A DNA stretch of 64,000 nucleotides, taken from positions 186,001 to 250,000 of the forward strand of contig RSEE01000075.1 of assembly GCA_003971905.1 (NCBI GenBank), written 5' to 3'. Positions within the stretch are counted from its first letter, which is position 1. Each line of letters opens with the position of its first letter. This document shows, in pieces, positions 22,403 through 35,049 of this stretch. The translations under genes and the position numbers were made by a program. The stretch comes from Moniliella sp. 'wahieum'. Lineage: Eukaryota > Basidiomycota > Moniliellomycetes > Moniliellales > Moniliellaceae. Below the pieces are notes generated by a model that worked only from the letters and a program-made list of their open reading frames with translations, did not search any database and was not told the DNA's origin.

Positions 22403-23128
22403 TGACCGATGCAAAAGCCTCCTGATATAGTGCTGATACACCTCCTATAGCGTTGGCCGGCTTTCCCCTTTATAGAATCTCTCTCTCTCGCTGTCTCAGA
22501 TCTCAGGCCTCATCGATCTCATCGGACGGTGAATTTGATACCCTTCTGTCCGAGTGAAACGTTAAAGGGGCTTACGACAGTGCTCAGTACGACGGCAGTT
22601 ACGATAACGCCTCCTAGAAAGGGTGGACGGCAGGTGATATATTGATGTGACGTGTGACGTGTGGAGGAGAGACGATCGCTTATCCCTAGCGACGCCGTAA
22701 AGCCGCATCACCATGGAGGGGCCACTCAGCGCCACGTTCTGTCCGGCGGGTGCAGCCCTCCCTTTCCTTCTCCCTTTCTCCCTGTGCTCGAGTTGCTTGT
22801 CTCACATATGGCTGTCACCACGCTCTTCGCTCAACTCTTTTCGTAACCTCATCGTTCCCGCTCCTCATTGCGACCGCCTGATTACCTCGATTAGCCCTCT
22901 ATATAGCTTGAAGACTGTGAGCGTCGAATAAAGTCCTCTACACCCGCGACGCACCAATACTGTGGTAGTTGGGTTTTGGGCGGAGGCATAATTATGCAGG
23001 AGCTCTGACAGCGTTCCTGCAGCTCGCTCTGTCCTTCTACTTGAACGGCATGTCCTGCGTTCTTTTGCCCATGGGAACGTCGATCGGTGTGCTGTTATAC
23101 GTCCATCGGCGACTTCGTCGGACGTTCA

Positions 23129-23245
<117 letters not shown>

Positions 23246-23906
23246 GCCACAAGGCCACTCACCGAAATGTCTTGCGTGGGCCAGTAGAACCTGCAACAAG
23301 GCACCGCTGAGCCTTCAAGTTTCACTAGCTTCGAAGCTGATCATCAGCTCCAACCGTACCTGTGGGTCGCGCCGTCTCTCAGATCTCCCGTGTCTATGAG
23401 GCCTGAGGATACAACAATATCTGTACCTAGTATTATAGTACTTGTCACGGTCCTCTTAGCTAATCAGGGGAATCTTCGCACCACTCTTCCCGCCGATCCT
23501 GTTCTCCCTTCTCCCACCAGTGCATCTTTGGCTTCTCTTGGTACTTGGTCTCACTCGTATTCGCCCGACTCTTACAGTACCCACCCCATTAATTCCGCCA
23601 CGGCTTTTGTGACCTTTGCATCTGTTTCCTTCTTCTCCCTCCCATATTCCTCAGTTGTGGGTGCAGGAGACCTGTATAAGAAAGACCCGGAAGCCCATGA
23701 TTGATAAGATGCGATCACAGTAAATCCCCCGTTCGCAAGAAAAACATATATATAGGGAAAATGGAGCGTGCCAGGCATTTATATATTACCACGTACACCG
23801 CAGTAATGTTCCTTAGCCTAATGATAACAGACACGTCACATGTGTTGCTCGTACTTCTAGTAGAATGACTTTGTTGATGGGAAGGTAGGATCATTATAAG
23901 GGTCTC

Positions 23907-23925
23907 GGGGGGGGGGGGGGGGGGG
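23907..23925 (+). repeat. Poly-G tract, 19 bases
   Basis: Nineteen consecutive G. Length calls in such a run are unreliable. Confidence 0.9.
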
Positions 23926-24998
23926 AATGGAGCCGCCAACAGAGCCGGCAGGCGTGGATGTCTGGGTGCCACTAGAGCCGGCACGCGCGGTGTGGACGCG
24001 CGCTCCACACTCCCCCGTACGCGAGAGAGCGCATCGGGTGTTGCAACCCGCCCTTCCGGCCGGCTGCGTTCGCAGGGGTGGGAAATTTTGACGGCCGGGA
24101 TCGGGTGGTACGGCAGGCCACTACCGCCGGCTTGCTCACTCGCACCCAACGTGTGCGGGGAAGCGCACACGGGTTCTGAGTCGGTGCCGGGATTGCTGGG
24201 TGTGTTCAGAGGTATGTTACGCCTGCAGTACGTTTGCCGTAGGCGCAGCACAGCAGCGGGCGGACCCCTGCGAACCTTTCGCTGCGCATCCGCACTCGGC
24301 CGCCCTGATGCCGGGTAGGGTCCAGTCAAGCCACCGTATTTCGAGAGCATTGCCAATTGATCTGACGCGACCTGCCGCCGGCTTGCCGCACCACTATGTG
24401 ATGTAGATGTGCCCCCAGGCACCGTCCCTGTCCCGTGGAGCAACGCGCAAGTAACGAGTGCCATCCTGTAGCGTGCGTGCAACGCCCCCCTTTCGATATC
24501 TCCGCGGGTCCTGCAGACTCCCTTCCAGGTCTGCAACTGTATGGACAAAAAGCCCCGAAGAGGGATCATCGATCATCCGTGCGTCAGTAGTGCCGGTGGG
24601 GCTTTGGTGCTGTCCTGCACTTTTCCCCGCAATAAACCTTCATCTCATCATGCATTTTTGCATTAGACCGGGTATACCATTGGCGCGACTGAGATGCCCT
24701 GGCCGTGTGGTGCATCGCTGACGATGCCGGAGCGTAGATGTGGCAATGCTACTTCCAGGTGGGATGGATGAGATCGATGAGTATATCTATATGGTCGCTC
24801 TGTAACGAGCCTTCTGCTCATCAGGCGGTGAGTAATGAAAAGTTAAGGTGAGATCACTAGTCCGGTGGGCGGTTCCACCAGCCGCCCTCTGCGGGATACA
24901 CGCATATATATATCTCTTTCTGCCCGATAAAGGCCTCGTCCACCCTTCCAATTTTGCTATCTTCGCCTCTTCCACCTCCAACACTCACTACTCTGTCC

Positions 24999-25082
24999 AT
25001 GACCTCCGCACACACAGTGGCGGATCCCAATTCCCTGGACGGAAAGTCTTCCGTTTTGCATCCGCCTGGCCAACAACTGCGA
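24999..25082 (+). other. Candidate first exon of the HMG-box gene
   Basis: An ATG opens 28 codons (MTSAHTVADPNSLDGKSSVL...) ending at a strong donor, CGA|GTAAGT. A CTAAC branch and a CCAG acceptor follow about 60 nt later. The next exon meets a stop within a few codons, so linkage to the HMG-box frame is not established. Confidence 0.35.
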
Positions 25083-25213
25083 GTAAGTGGGCATTGTCTC
25101 CAGATTGGGGTAGTGTGCGAGAACCTAACACTCCATGTCCAGCAGTACGATGGTGGAGGATCTTAATGTCGGGGTTGGGCGCGGGCAGTGAGCAGCGCTA
25201 GTTCTGACAAGAC

Positions 25214-26514
25214 ATGGTCTCCCATGCATCGTCCAGCAAACAATTGGACAATGGCAACAAACAGGGCTTACGCTCACCAAAAAGTCCCATGCTAAGAAAC
25301 GAAGCCAGGACACATCAAGCGGCCTCCCAACGCATTATGCTTTTCCGTTCCTGGTTCCTCAAGTCAGATGAGCTGCCCAAGGTCACCCAAATGAGCGAAG
25401 CATCGCAGATCCTCGGTGCGGTTTGGCACAATCTACCAGCCCCCGAGCGACGCGAGTGGCATGCTCGGTCGGACGAAAAGACGAGGGAACACGCGCGAAT
25501 GTACCCAAATCGACGGAAGTCTACGCTGCCCAAAACCTCACGCGCTTCGGGCAACATGTCATCACCAGGGAAGCCGGATGGGGCGGAGAACGGCCCACCA
25601 GGTGTTCCCCCCAACGCATCCCTAGAGACGCGAACTCTGGCTTACGTCGCTTTGGTTCTTCGCGAACTAGAGCACGATGGGGCCGCCTTGGAGAAGGTCA
25701 GGCAAGCACGGGGAGAAACTCGACGAATGCGCCGTGCACGTTTGGAAGGGTCAGTCGAGGACATCGCCCGGCTCGAGGCGCGGCAGCGCAACCGTATTGC
25801 TCGACGCCAAAAGAAGCAACAGGAGAATGAAAAGGAGAAGGTTACGCCTTCATCCCTGCCTCTGGCGCAACCGATTCCGGCCTCTGTCGATCCACGTCTA
25901 ACCCCCAGGGTCATCATGGGCAGATTCTCCCGCCTTGCCTTCACCCATTGTCACTTCCATTCTCTTCGGAGCCCACTCCTATTACGGAAAATTCCCCTAT
26001 ACCTTCCTTGCCACCGCCAATGGTCTTTCCCAACACTCTGCCGCCCATCCCAGAGCCCGCGCCCACTTCCATCATGGATCCTTTTTATCCTCTCCTTCCG
26101 GATCCCACTGCACTGGCTCCGAACTCCATGCCGTCCCTGTCATCCACGCAGGTGATAGGCAACGAAACAGGACCTGGATTCAGCCCAGGCCACTCCATAC
26201 CCATCACTCTATCATTCCCTCCTGATATCACTGTTGGAGATACTGCATTTGCAGATATGCTACGTGACTGTGGGGCGAGTCTTGTCTTTACGCCGGATTT
26301 GCAGACCGTACAAAACCCCAACCCACTCCCCGGCTTCACGTCTTCAACCATGTTGAATACCAACACCATTGACCCGCCAACACAGGAGGTCAATGTCATC
26401 AACAACCCCCTCTTCTGGGTTGGCTGGTCCTTTTATGGTGAGGATCCCACCGTCGCGCCGGAGCTGGAAGACAATGACCCGCTCCGAGAAATCATGTCTC
26501 TGGCACCGTATTAG
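25214..26514 (+). CDS. HMG-box DNA-binding protein
   Basis: The ATG at 25,214 is the first in frame after a stop at 25,205. Residues about 31-103 form a MATA/SOX-type HMG box, with landmarks SQRIMLFRSWFLK, QMSEASQILGAVWHNLP, ERREWHARSDEK and MYPNRRKS. A charged coiled-coil-like stretch follows (about residues 150-215, ALEKVRQARGETRRMRRARL). The Pro/Ser-rich C-terminal half continues in another frame to a stop at 26,514 (ending EDNDPLREIMSLAPY). The frame change falls at a run of Cs near 25,902-25,906, where one extra C would keep both halves open, so I treat 25,214-26,514 as one gene of about 430 residues. HMG-box proteins of this type in fungi include mating-type and pheromone-response regulators; which one this is cannot be told, and no pheromone or receptor gene is nearby. 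Confidence 0.72.
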
Positions 26515-29500
26515 GTTCCTGTCCCTCTTTCCTCCTGCTCCCTCCCCCTTTTATCATCCAAGCGGGGGTTGGGCTTAAAACCTAGGCGGACTCATCCTAT
26601 TCTTCCTTGGCCAATTCTCCATCATATCGCCTAGTCATCCCTGGCAGCGTATCTACCGTTCTTTCCTCTAACTTCTTGCGTGGTTTATATACTTGCCTGT
26701 GTGGTGCTTTTTGCATTGATTCTTGTTTGAATATAAGTTTCCTCTTTCTTACGCGCTTTCTTTATGCTCTCTGCATCTTCAACGATTGTACGAGCTCCAG
26801 TTCTCACTCCTTGAAGGTCGTATCATAATACCAACACTCACCCTCTATACGATGGATTCAACGTCCCCATCCCCCATATGGCCACGCATTCTCTTTCCCA
26901 ACAGAAGCCTTTGTTGATACTGATATCTCTCTCATATTTGTTGCTTTTTTCATATAAAAGCAGAAGGGGCGATTCTTGCTGTATATTAGCAACAGAGATC
27001 CCTATACTGTGAGCGTTCCAAACGAAACGAAGGACAAGGCGGCGGCGGGGGATGTGTAGAATGTCAGGCCTGTCAGGCTTGAATTGTGAGGAACTTCGAG
27101 CTCTCGCAACGTGCTGAACGCGTTCAGATCTACATATATATCCGTGCGGGGCCTGTGGCGCCCTTCCTCGACGGCGTAACAACCGCCTCTCAGCTTTTCC
27201 CAAGACCGGTTGGTGAGAACTGCGCACAGAAAAAGCGCCATCCTCAAATCGTCCCTGATGCTCTCTTCGGTGTGGGGCGGCACAGGGCGGTATACGCTGC
27301 GGCACCCGTCGTCTCTCCAAAACCAAAATGTCTCGCTGGTCCCATGGTCACATGGCACATGTAAGATCTAGGACCGACGATGGCCCGAGCGCTCAACGCG
27401 CTCAGCGCTCATGCGCTGTGTGCAACACAGTAACGTGTTACTAAAAACACTTGTATAGTACTTTTATACGCAACACATGTCATGCATGTCTTCACATGTC
27501 ACAGATCTTAATGAGAGCTTACGTGCTTGATGCTTGCGTGTGTTGGTATCATACACTAACATAAATCATTCTCTTCGTTTGATCTCGATTCCCGTTTCGA
27601 TCACCACGGCTCTTACAGATCCCCGGCGTTGCTGTGCCTCTCTGACCAGATGTCAGCGCCATCATGCATGCAGCTGATCACGCATCACGCATCGCGCTGT
27701 TCTATCCGACTCTCCCCTATGTTCTGCCCCTAATGGGCTCCTCTCTTGGAATAGATCCATCACCTCCTCTCTCTCTTCTTCTCTCCGTAGGCCTTTGTCC
27801 TCGTATTAACACCAGATAACACCATCCAGCCAGCCCTGTTAAGCGCCGGAGCGCGCGGCGTGGGTCCTAGCGATCTGGATTAGAGTTCCTACTTCGGATT
27901 TTCGGCACACAGCTATAATATAAGGATCACTCATCGACATCAGTCTCTCTTTCGATATACAGTTCCTAAATCAAAGTACTAATTGCACTGCATATCCATA
28001 CAGGGACGGACCGGAAGTAACCCTTGGCGGTTCAGTTCAGCTCAGCCGCTCAGCGCGCTCACCCCTCGCCCCGCTCGTCTCAATTTCATATTCACAGAAG
28101 CGCGAGCGGGGAGTAGGATGAAAACGTATGTTGATGAACGTGTGTGGTGAACTGTTGTTTATACAAGCGATGATGGACGATGATGGACGATCGAGATGAG
28201 AGTGCCATCCAGCCTTTCAGGCCTCGGCCGCTGACCGCTGACCGCTGAAAGCAATTTCCAACAAGACCCTTCAACCTGAAATATATATCTGACGGATGGG
28301 TACTATCCGCTGGCCACTGTTACCATCAGTTTCTTGGGGATATTATTGGGCACAAGTAGTAGTAGTATGCGCGTGTTACTGTACTGTGGGTATGCATGGG
28401 AGTCTCGTCCAAATACCCCGAAGTGCGATTAGTTATCGTTGTTTGCAGTCCGCAATATTCGTTTGGTGTTCCGGACGAGAGTAAAGTGAGCAACCGCGCA
28501 TCATATCCTGGAGAAAGCGTAGATATATAGTACTTCTTAGTAGGCTTATCCATGTGACAAGAAGGTCTCTCCCTTCTCACTGAAGCCGTCGCTTCGACGA
28601 ACCTGGTGACTTTGTATGCAGAGAGGAAGGGGTCATCATCAATCCCCCTTTTAGTACCAACTACCACCCCCCCGCTTCCACACAATACATATGGTACCGA
28701 GAACGAAGCATGTGTGGGCGCAAAAGTATGTGCTACGACTTTCCATTTCTTTCTCGCCCTTCCACCTTCTACCACACCCTTACGAATTTACATCTCACGT
28801 CGATTACACTGCAAGCCTCAGTTACTCTCAGGAGCGCTTGCTCTTCTTTAGAACTCCATCTGACTCCGCCTACTACAACACGTCGAGTGTGGTAACGCCA
28901 CCGGGAAAAACATTACCCGGGAGCTCCGGGACTCCTTCAAAGTAGTGTCTGACGACCTATGTATACGCGGCTCCTGCCTTAGAGGGTCTGAGCTACAGCC
29001 CTTGCACGCAGATAGCCACCCAAACTAGAGGGCCTCTCCCTTGCCTTATACCCACTCGGTTCAACCAGGATCTGAAGCAGGACCTAATAAGGTACATGGC
29101 TCCGATTGGCCGTCCAAGGGTTTGTGCCCCTAAACTATAGGGCTGGGTCGCACCCGGGCCCCCATGGCACACTCCGGGGACCTTGTTTTAAATATCGGCA
29201 TTCTGTGAGATAGTCCTTTTGCTTTTGCCAACACGTCATCCACCAGATGATTCTCACATGAATCCAGTCACGGTACCTATATAGATGCCTAACCGTCGGT
29301 AATCTACGCGGAGAGATCTCGTCCGTATCCAGTTTCTCTGTTACGCAAATAGTCATGCCAATCTTGGTGCAAGAATGCGCATGCCGTCCGGGACCGTCAG
29401 AACCGTTACAATAAACAACCATGGTCTCGCGGTTCATTCTCAGCGCTGGATAAGGTGAACCATGCAGCGATGAACTATGGAACTGCGAAGTGTGGAACAA

Positions 29501-29693
29501 GCTCAAGGATCGACATGACGGCATTTGAACCAGACTCAGGCCAGGCCATAGACCTGATAGTCTCATTTAGGACATCCATGGTAGGTGAGAATGTCCATTA
29601 GTCCATCCCGGTATACAGACAGGACGTGGAGGGAGAACTTTTCCTTGACGCGAACGGGTGATGCCATCCATGGCAGTCAAACGCTGCCTTCCC
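26515..29693. other. Long intergenic region, no gene supported
   Basis: Relatively AT-rich with short pyrimidine tracts. Weak open frames at 26,838-27,358 (-) and 29,135-29,566 (-) show no domain and no conserved look. The promoter-distal side of both flanking genes faces this gap, so it contains two 3' ends and no evident promoter need. Confidence 0.45.
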
Positions 29694-30634
29694 TCAGATT
29701 TCCCCGTACAGTTCCGTGCGCCGCTGCGACCACAATGGCATCTCCGCCCGTGTGGAAGCCAAATGGCTCAGATCAATGTTGGCCAGGCAAAAGGCTGGGG
29801 CGGCAGGGGGCATGTCGGAACATTGGGCCATCACCGTGCCAAAGGGATCGATGGCCATCGCATGACCCCACGAGGTCCGAGCCGTGCCTTCATGTTGCCC
29901 TACACAACGCCACACCCCACATGTTCAGTGTTTATCCAAGTGGGTGGGAAATCAAGAGGGAAAGGGGGGACGCACCTACTTGCGCAGCAGCCAGGACGTA
30001 GCACTGCGTCTCAACCGCCCGTGCACGCAGTAACAGCTCCCAATGGGCTGCACCCGTGCGAACAGTAAATGCCGAAGGGTAGGTCAGTATCTCGGCCCCC
30101 TTGCGTCGGAGGTAGATGGAGGACTCGGGGAAACGCAGGTCGTAGCAGGTCAAAGGTCCAACTGCCCCACCGGGGATTGTACACCTCGGGCATTTCGCTT
30201 CCTGGGATGGTGGTATTGGACTCCAATATGGTCAGTCCGCCTGCAATGTCCACGTCGAACAAGTGCAATTTGCGGTACCGCTGCAACTCTTTCCCATCGG
30301 GCCCAAGCAGCAGCTGGGTATTGTAGCACCGCGCTTGCGCCGCCTCAGTCCTGGCCACGCTGTCTGGGTCGACTGGTGGCTCATGGATACCGACGGATAC
30401 AAACACCTTATGAGCCAGCGCTGCATCACGCATTGCTTGGACAAAAGAAACGTTGGCGTGGGACCGAGCCAGGGCTGGAACTGCCGTGGCGGGCGCGATG
30501 AAATCGGTAGCCTCGGGGAGAAAGACGGCCTTGGCGCCGGCTTGCGACGCACGCTGGATCAGCCCCACAGCCGCGGACGCATTGAGGGCCACATTGCCCC
30601 CGCTGTTCATCTGACACACAGCAGCCAACACCAT
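29694..30634 (-). CDS. Nitrilase-superfamily amidase, NIT2-like
   Basis: Carbon-nitrogen hydrolase with the expected Glu-Lys-Cys triad: Glu41 in [10 protein letters not shown], Lys122 in [12 protein letters not shown] and the nucleophile in [10 protein letters not shown]. The start ATG at 30,634 gives [20 protein letters not shown], matching family N-termini. A 76-nt intron (29,900-29,975, GTGCGT donor) joins AAQVG to [18 protein letters not shown] and restores the usual C-terminal block. It ends [20 protein letters not shown]. Family members hydrolyse omega-amides such as deaminated glutathione or alpha-ketoglutaramate; the exact substrate is inferred. A one-base loss near 30,180, between EVYN and [11 protein letters not shown], shifts the frame and is probably a sequence error. 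The gene is divergent from RPS5. Confidence 0.88.
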
Positions 30635-30979
30635 ACTGGGATCGATGGTGCCCGTGGAGAGACGCTCAACGAGTGGTGGGGCAATGTAGGAGCTGGCTAT
30701 CTGTCCGCGGGGAACCCACCACACGGACCCCTCCAGACCCATCAAGCAGATAAGCGCTGAGCGATGGCCGGTGGCCGATCGATGATTGTATCAGCAACAT
30801 TTCAAACCAGCTGCTGCCGAGCCCCCGCACATGCTGGAAACGTTCACATTTGGTCGTGGGCGACGTTCAAATTGCTGCGGCCAACCCTAGGATATACGCA
30901 ACCCTACTTTCTTTCGTCGCGCAGGTGGTGGTTTGCGCTCACGGTAGCCTCCTAGGCCAGGCAGACAACACGATCCAAG
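30635..30979. promoter_or_regulatory. Divergent promoter, NIT2-like gene / RPS5, with two CAACCCTA boxes
   Basis: 345 bp separate the two ATGs. CAACCCTAG (30,882-30,890) and CAACCCTAC (30,899-30,907) lie 73-98 bp before the RPS5 start. AACCCTA teloboxes are known promoter elements of ribosomal protein genes in several fungi, bound by Tbf1/Rap1-type factors, so these are good candidates for RPS5 control. Confidence 0.55.
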
Positions 30980-31599
30980 ATGGCTACGGTGCAGACGATC
31001 CCCAAGGAGGGCGCTGCTGTTGCCGCCCCCAAGGGCGCGGTCCTGCTGTTTGGCAAGTACGACGTGCAGGATGTGGAGGTGAAGGACTGTCGCTCCAAGA
31101 CTACATCTCGCTCCGCAACGCGGTCTACGTGCCGCACACTGCTGGCCGGTACGCCAGCAAGGCCTTTAAGAAGGCGTCGATGCCGATTGTTGAGCGTCTG
31201 GTCGATGCGCTGATGATGAACGGTCGCAACAACGGCAAGAAGCTCATGGCTGTGCGCATTGTCGCCCACGCGTTCGAGATCATCTCGCTCTTGACGGACC
31301 AGAACCCGATCCAGGTGTTGGTGGACGCGATCATTAACACGGGCCCTCGTGAGGACTCGACCCGGATCGGCTCTGGCGGCACGGTCCGCCGCCAGGCTGT
31401 CGACGTGTCGCCGCTCCGCCGCGTCAACCAGGCCATCTCTCTCTTGACGATTGGCACGCGCGAGTCTGCATTCCGCAACGTCAAGTCTATCTCGGAGTGC
31501 CTTGCGGACGAGCTGATCAACGCCGCCAAGGGATCCTCCAACTCGTACGCCATTAAGAAGAAGGACGAGCTGGAGCGTGTGGCCAAGAGCAACCGTTAA
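30980..31599 (+). CDS. RPS5: 40S ribosomal protein uS7 (RPS5)
   Basis: The protein is about 206 residues, the usual length. The N-terminus [20 protein letters not shown] leads to [15 protein letters not shown]. The rest is strongly conserved: [58 protein letters not shown] and [10 protein letters not shown] at the end. It binds 18S rRNA in the head of the 40S subunit near the E site. No intron is visible within the coding region. The frame slips once near 31,087, where a single missing C (GACTGTCG for GACCTGTCG) would be needed to connect the two halves. Because this is an essential, normally single-copy gene with no other damage, the slip is most simply a base-calling error, and it sets the standard for judging frame breaks elsewhere in the window. 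Confidence 0.96.
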
Positions 31600-33157
31600 T
31601 GCCCTCAAGTAATATACCACACGAGGTGGCGGGAGCGCCAATGCCTCCCCGTAATCGCTTGTTGATCCTGGCTACGCTTCCACCCCACCGGGGTGCCTGC
31701 TGCTTGCATTCGCTGCGCCTGCCCTGCTTGTTCCCATAGTGCATCCGGGAGCACGGCGGGCTCCATGTCCCCTGACCTTAGGCACCCACTGGCGCCACCG
31801 GCAGTTTGTTTGTGTACTGTACCCCCACCCTGTGTACCTGCTCCTGGTACGCCTGATGCAAAAAAACCCCTTTGGAACGCATACTCTCGGACTACGTAGC
31901 CTCCCCTTGGAGAAAATAGGGAAAAGGCATTATATTGGTCGCTTGGCATATTACCTGCCCTGTGTGCGTGCATGAAGCAGATGTGCTAGTGTTAAGACGG
32001 GGGGTTCCACTTGATGAGCATTTCAAAGCGAGGGATGTAAGTCTTCAAAGTTCCTCCCAGTCTCCCCAATCTTGCGCCAGCATTCTCAGCCTCCTCAGCG
32101 CTGCACTCACTGAGGAACCCAGCAGGGGCAGGCAGTGTTCATTTGCAATGTGGACGATACTCTACTTGGATGCCTGATGCCTGGCGATAGCGACTGCAGG
32201 AGGACTAGGTACCTCGAGCACCTCGGAGACAGGAAACACCGAGGGCAACGGAATATGAATTGCGAGCCAGCTCCTGGTTGCTCTGGGTTAGGGGGACCAG
32301 GGACAGGGGTGGGCGGTGGGTAAGCGGGGAGATCGCCGGTGATCTTTTCCAGGACTAGTGGGCGCTGGTGAGAGTGTCGCGAGTGCCTGTGACATGTGCA
32401 TGTGAGCGATGCAGTGTGCGACACGCTACAGTTGGGCCGAGCAGAGGCAGGCAGAGGCCGCCACTGCCGCTGGAACATATATATGTACGGCAATGAGAAG
32501 CAGCTCAGGAAGCCTGAAGTAGCGCGGTGTGAGTGGCCTGGTGCGACCTGGGTACGTCGTGCATTTTGCCTTCTAGCTTTGGATCGAGAAGGATTAGGCA
32601 CACTGCCCCTGTGCGAACGCCTCTTTCAGCCACGTTTGCCACCCGGCTGCGTTGGTAGCCGGTTGCCCTGGGTGGCCCTGGATGGCCAGGCAGCAGCAGG
32701 CCAGTGTCTGCGACATTGAATATTGAGCATTACTCGGTAGCGCTCCATAGTCCATGTTCTGAGGGCCGGCACAGTGCCAGTGCCCGGAAGCTTCTTCCCG
32801 CGCAAGCCACTGCAGCAGTGTCCGCCGTATTTGCCCGTGCAGGGGAAACGTAAAATTACGCATGCAGCGTGGGGCCTGAGGCAGCCCAAGGAACCGTCCC
32901 GGTCACCCGGCCGTTCTGCAGCGCTAACGCTGAGACGCTGCGGCTCAGCACTACCAGGCACCCCCTTCTTCCTCGCATGGGGCCAGTCGCGGCAGCGCGC
33001 TTGCCCAGTCCAGCCGTACCTGCCCATATACTCAGAGTCTCAATCCAAGTCCAACCCAGTCCTCACACAACCTGGTACCGCACCCCCTGTCCTTGTGCGC
33101 CCTGCTGTGCGCTCCACACACCCCGCTTGCTCCCTCTCGCCTCCCCACCACCATCCC
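31600..33157. other. Intergenic, no gene seen
   Basis: This contains the RPS5 3' region and the upstream region of the bZIP gene. Short C/T-rich tracts occur just before 33,158. Open frames here are short and without domains. Confidence 0.5.
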
Positions 33158-34960
33158 ATGGCGTACCGGGAAAGCGGCCCGTCGGTCCTGTGGGGACTCA
33201 ACCAGTTCCTGCCTGACCAGGACGGCTCGCGCTCCCAGCCGCCGACGAGCCAGGCGCTTGCTCCCAACCCGTCTGCTGCCCACACTGCCGCCGCCAGGGG
33301 CGCCACGCTTCACGCGTCGGCTCCCAGCCCCACTTCATTCCACTCGACGCCTTGTCGCCTGACACGGCCCACTTCACTGACCAGCTCGCTCTCTGGACCA
33401 ATGCTTCGTTCTCCTTCGATGGCCCCACCGGCCATGCCCTGATGGCCGACGAGGACAAGGAAAAGGAAAAAGACCAAGGAGGAAAAAGGGGGGACAATGC
33501 TACCGTCTCCCCCCTCTCTCTCCCCCTTCCATTGGCCCCGACCAGGAGGGCTGTGGTGAACGGGAGCTTCGCTTGGACCGTGCGCGCGCGCGATACAGCC
33601 ACGCCCCCCGCCGCGTCCTGAGCAGCCTGCGTCTGACCCCTTACTCCTCCGTCGGCACCAGCGACGGAGCGCGCACCAGCCGGAAACCGGACAATGGCAC
33701 CAGGTGCTTAGCAACTTTTCCGGGTCATCGGTGGGCTCAAACGGTGCCTCTCCGCAGCCTGCTCCTTCCCAGTCGTCTCAGACAACCGCACCTCACGTCC
33801 TGCAACAGCAACTCCTCTCGGCCCTGGGAGTCAACCCGCTTGCGCTCCTTCCGTTGAGCCAGCTTCTCTCCTCCCTGGGTGCGTTGGGGGGATTGACCAA
33901 TCTGTCTGGTTTGGGCGGGCTGAACCAACTGGGTGGGTTGGGCGCATTGGGCGGACTTGAGAACCTGCCCGCCTTGCAGAATCTTCAAGTCTTGCTGGGC
34001 TTGTTGGTCAAGAACATCAAGGCCAGCCCATTGGCCATCCAGCTGCCCAAGGGCAGGCGCCGCCACCCCAAACTCAGGCTCAGACCCAGGCCCAGCCTCT
34101 GCTGTCCCTTGTCCAAACACTGCAAGGGATGCAACAGCCCCCGCCCGTGCCTCCGGCGCAGCTGGTAAGCCATTGCAGCCACCGGTTCAGCCGACAAGCC
34201 CAGGTCTGGGCCTGCAGGCACCCGGTCCGCACCCCTCTCCCCTTGTGCACCAACCGACGCCCAAACCAAGATTGGCTGCAACAAATGTGCGTACATCCTG
34301 CAGCCAACGTCGGCGGCTGCGCCGGTGGCTGCCGCCCCCACGGGTCCGGCTTGCACTCTCACCTCACCCCCTGCCTCGGTCCTGGCTACCTCAGGCCCAC
34401 CAGCGCACGGACCAGCTTCGGTCCTGGACCCACCCCCAGCTGCTCCAGCCAGCTCGGCCCACGGACCTAGCCCAGCCCAGTCCGCGCCCCCGCCCCCTGG
34501 ACCGGCCCCCAAGAAAAAGCGGGGCACGTCCCGAGCCAGTGTGGCGAGTAAGCCTACCTCTCCAAAGAGCGGGGACCTGCCTCCGGTGCTAGGCAAACGA
34601 GGGAGCCAAGGAAGCGCAAGCGGCAGTACGGCGCCCACCGTGCCGACATTGATTCCTCTACCATCCCGCCGCTTGTGCTGGTTGACACGGGCAATCCCGA
34701 GGCCGATGCGGAAGCCAACCGACTTGCGATCGAGGAGGACAAACGGCGGCGCAACACGGCGGCCAGCGCGCGATTCCGGTTCAAGAAGAAGCAGCGCGAG
34801 GCGGCGCTCGAGGCGGACCACAAAGAGCTGCGCGACCGGGTGGAGGAGTGAGGTGGAGAATGCCAAGTTGCACACGGAGAATGGCTGGGCTGCGCGCCTT
34901 CTTCACGGAATCCAACCTGCCCAGGCCAGGGCCCACTCTCTACCCCGCCCAGCTTGGTGA
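33158..34960 (+). CDS. bZIP transcription factor, Cys3/Met4 type
   Basis: The ATG at 33,158 (MAYRESGPSVLWGLNQFLPD) lies after a C-rich leader. The middle is low complexity: a Leu/Gly repeat (LGGLTNLSGLGGLNQLGGLG, about 33,890-33,950) followed by Pro/Ala-rich text. At 34,732-34,850 a clear basic region reads EEDKRRRNTAASARFRFKKK, continuing QREAALEADHKELRDRVEE into the leucine zipper. This basic region is characteristic of the fungal family that regulates sulfur assimilation and amino-acid genes (Cys3, MetR, Met4). The zipper continues as VENAKLHTENGW after an apparent indel near 34,850, and the open frame stops at 34,960. Several frame changes in the low-complexity part make the exact protein uncertain. 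A longer C-terminus reading on to about 35,096 is possible. Confidence 0.8.
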
Positions 34961-35049
34961 TGGAGAACCCGTCGGCTGCGCCCGCTCCCGATTGGTACGG
35001 CACGCCCTTACACAGCGTGCCTCGCCCTCCGTTTGCTCCCCCTGAGCCC

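Noticed and set aside
23715-24569. 284-codon minus-strand open frame
   Set aside because: No domain, runs through a 19-base poly-G tract, and composition is unlike neighbouring genes.
26838-27358. Minus-strand open frames of 118-162 codons
   Set aside because: Overlapping frames of similar length, no motif, no splice or promoter support.
29135-29566. 143-codon minus-strand frame downstream of the NIT2-like gene
   Set aside because: No recognisable motif and many Cys/Trp-rich random-looking stretches; not an extra exon of the amidase, whose stop is at 29,694.
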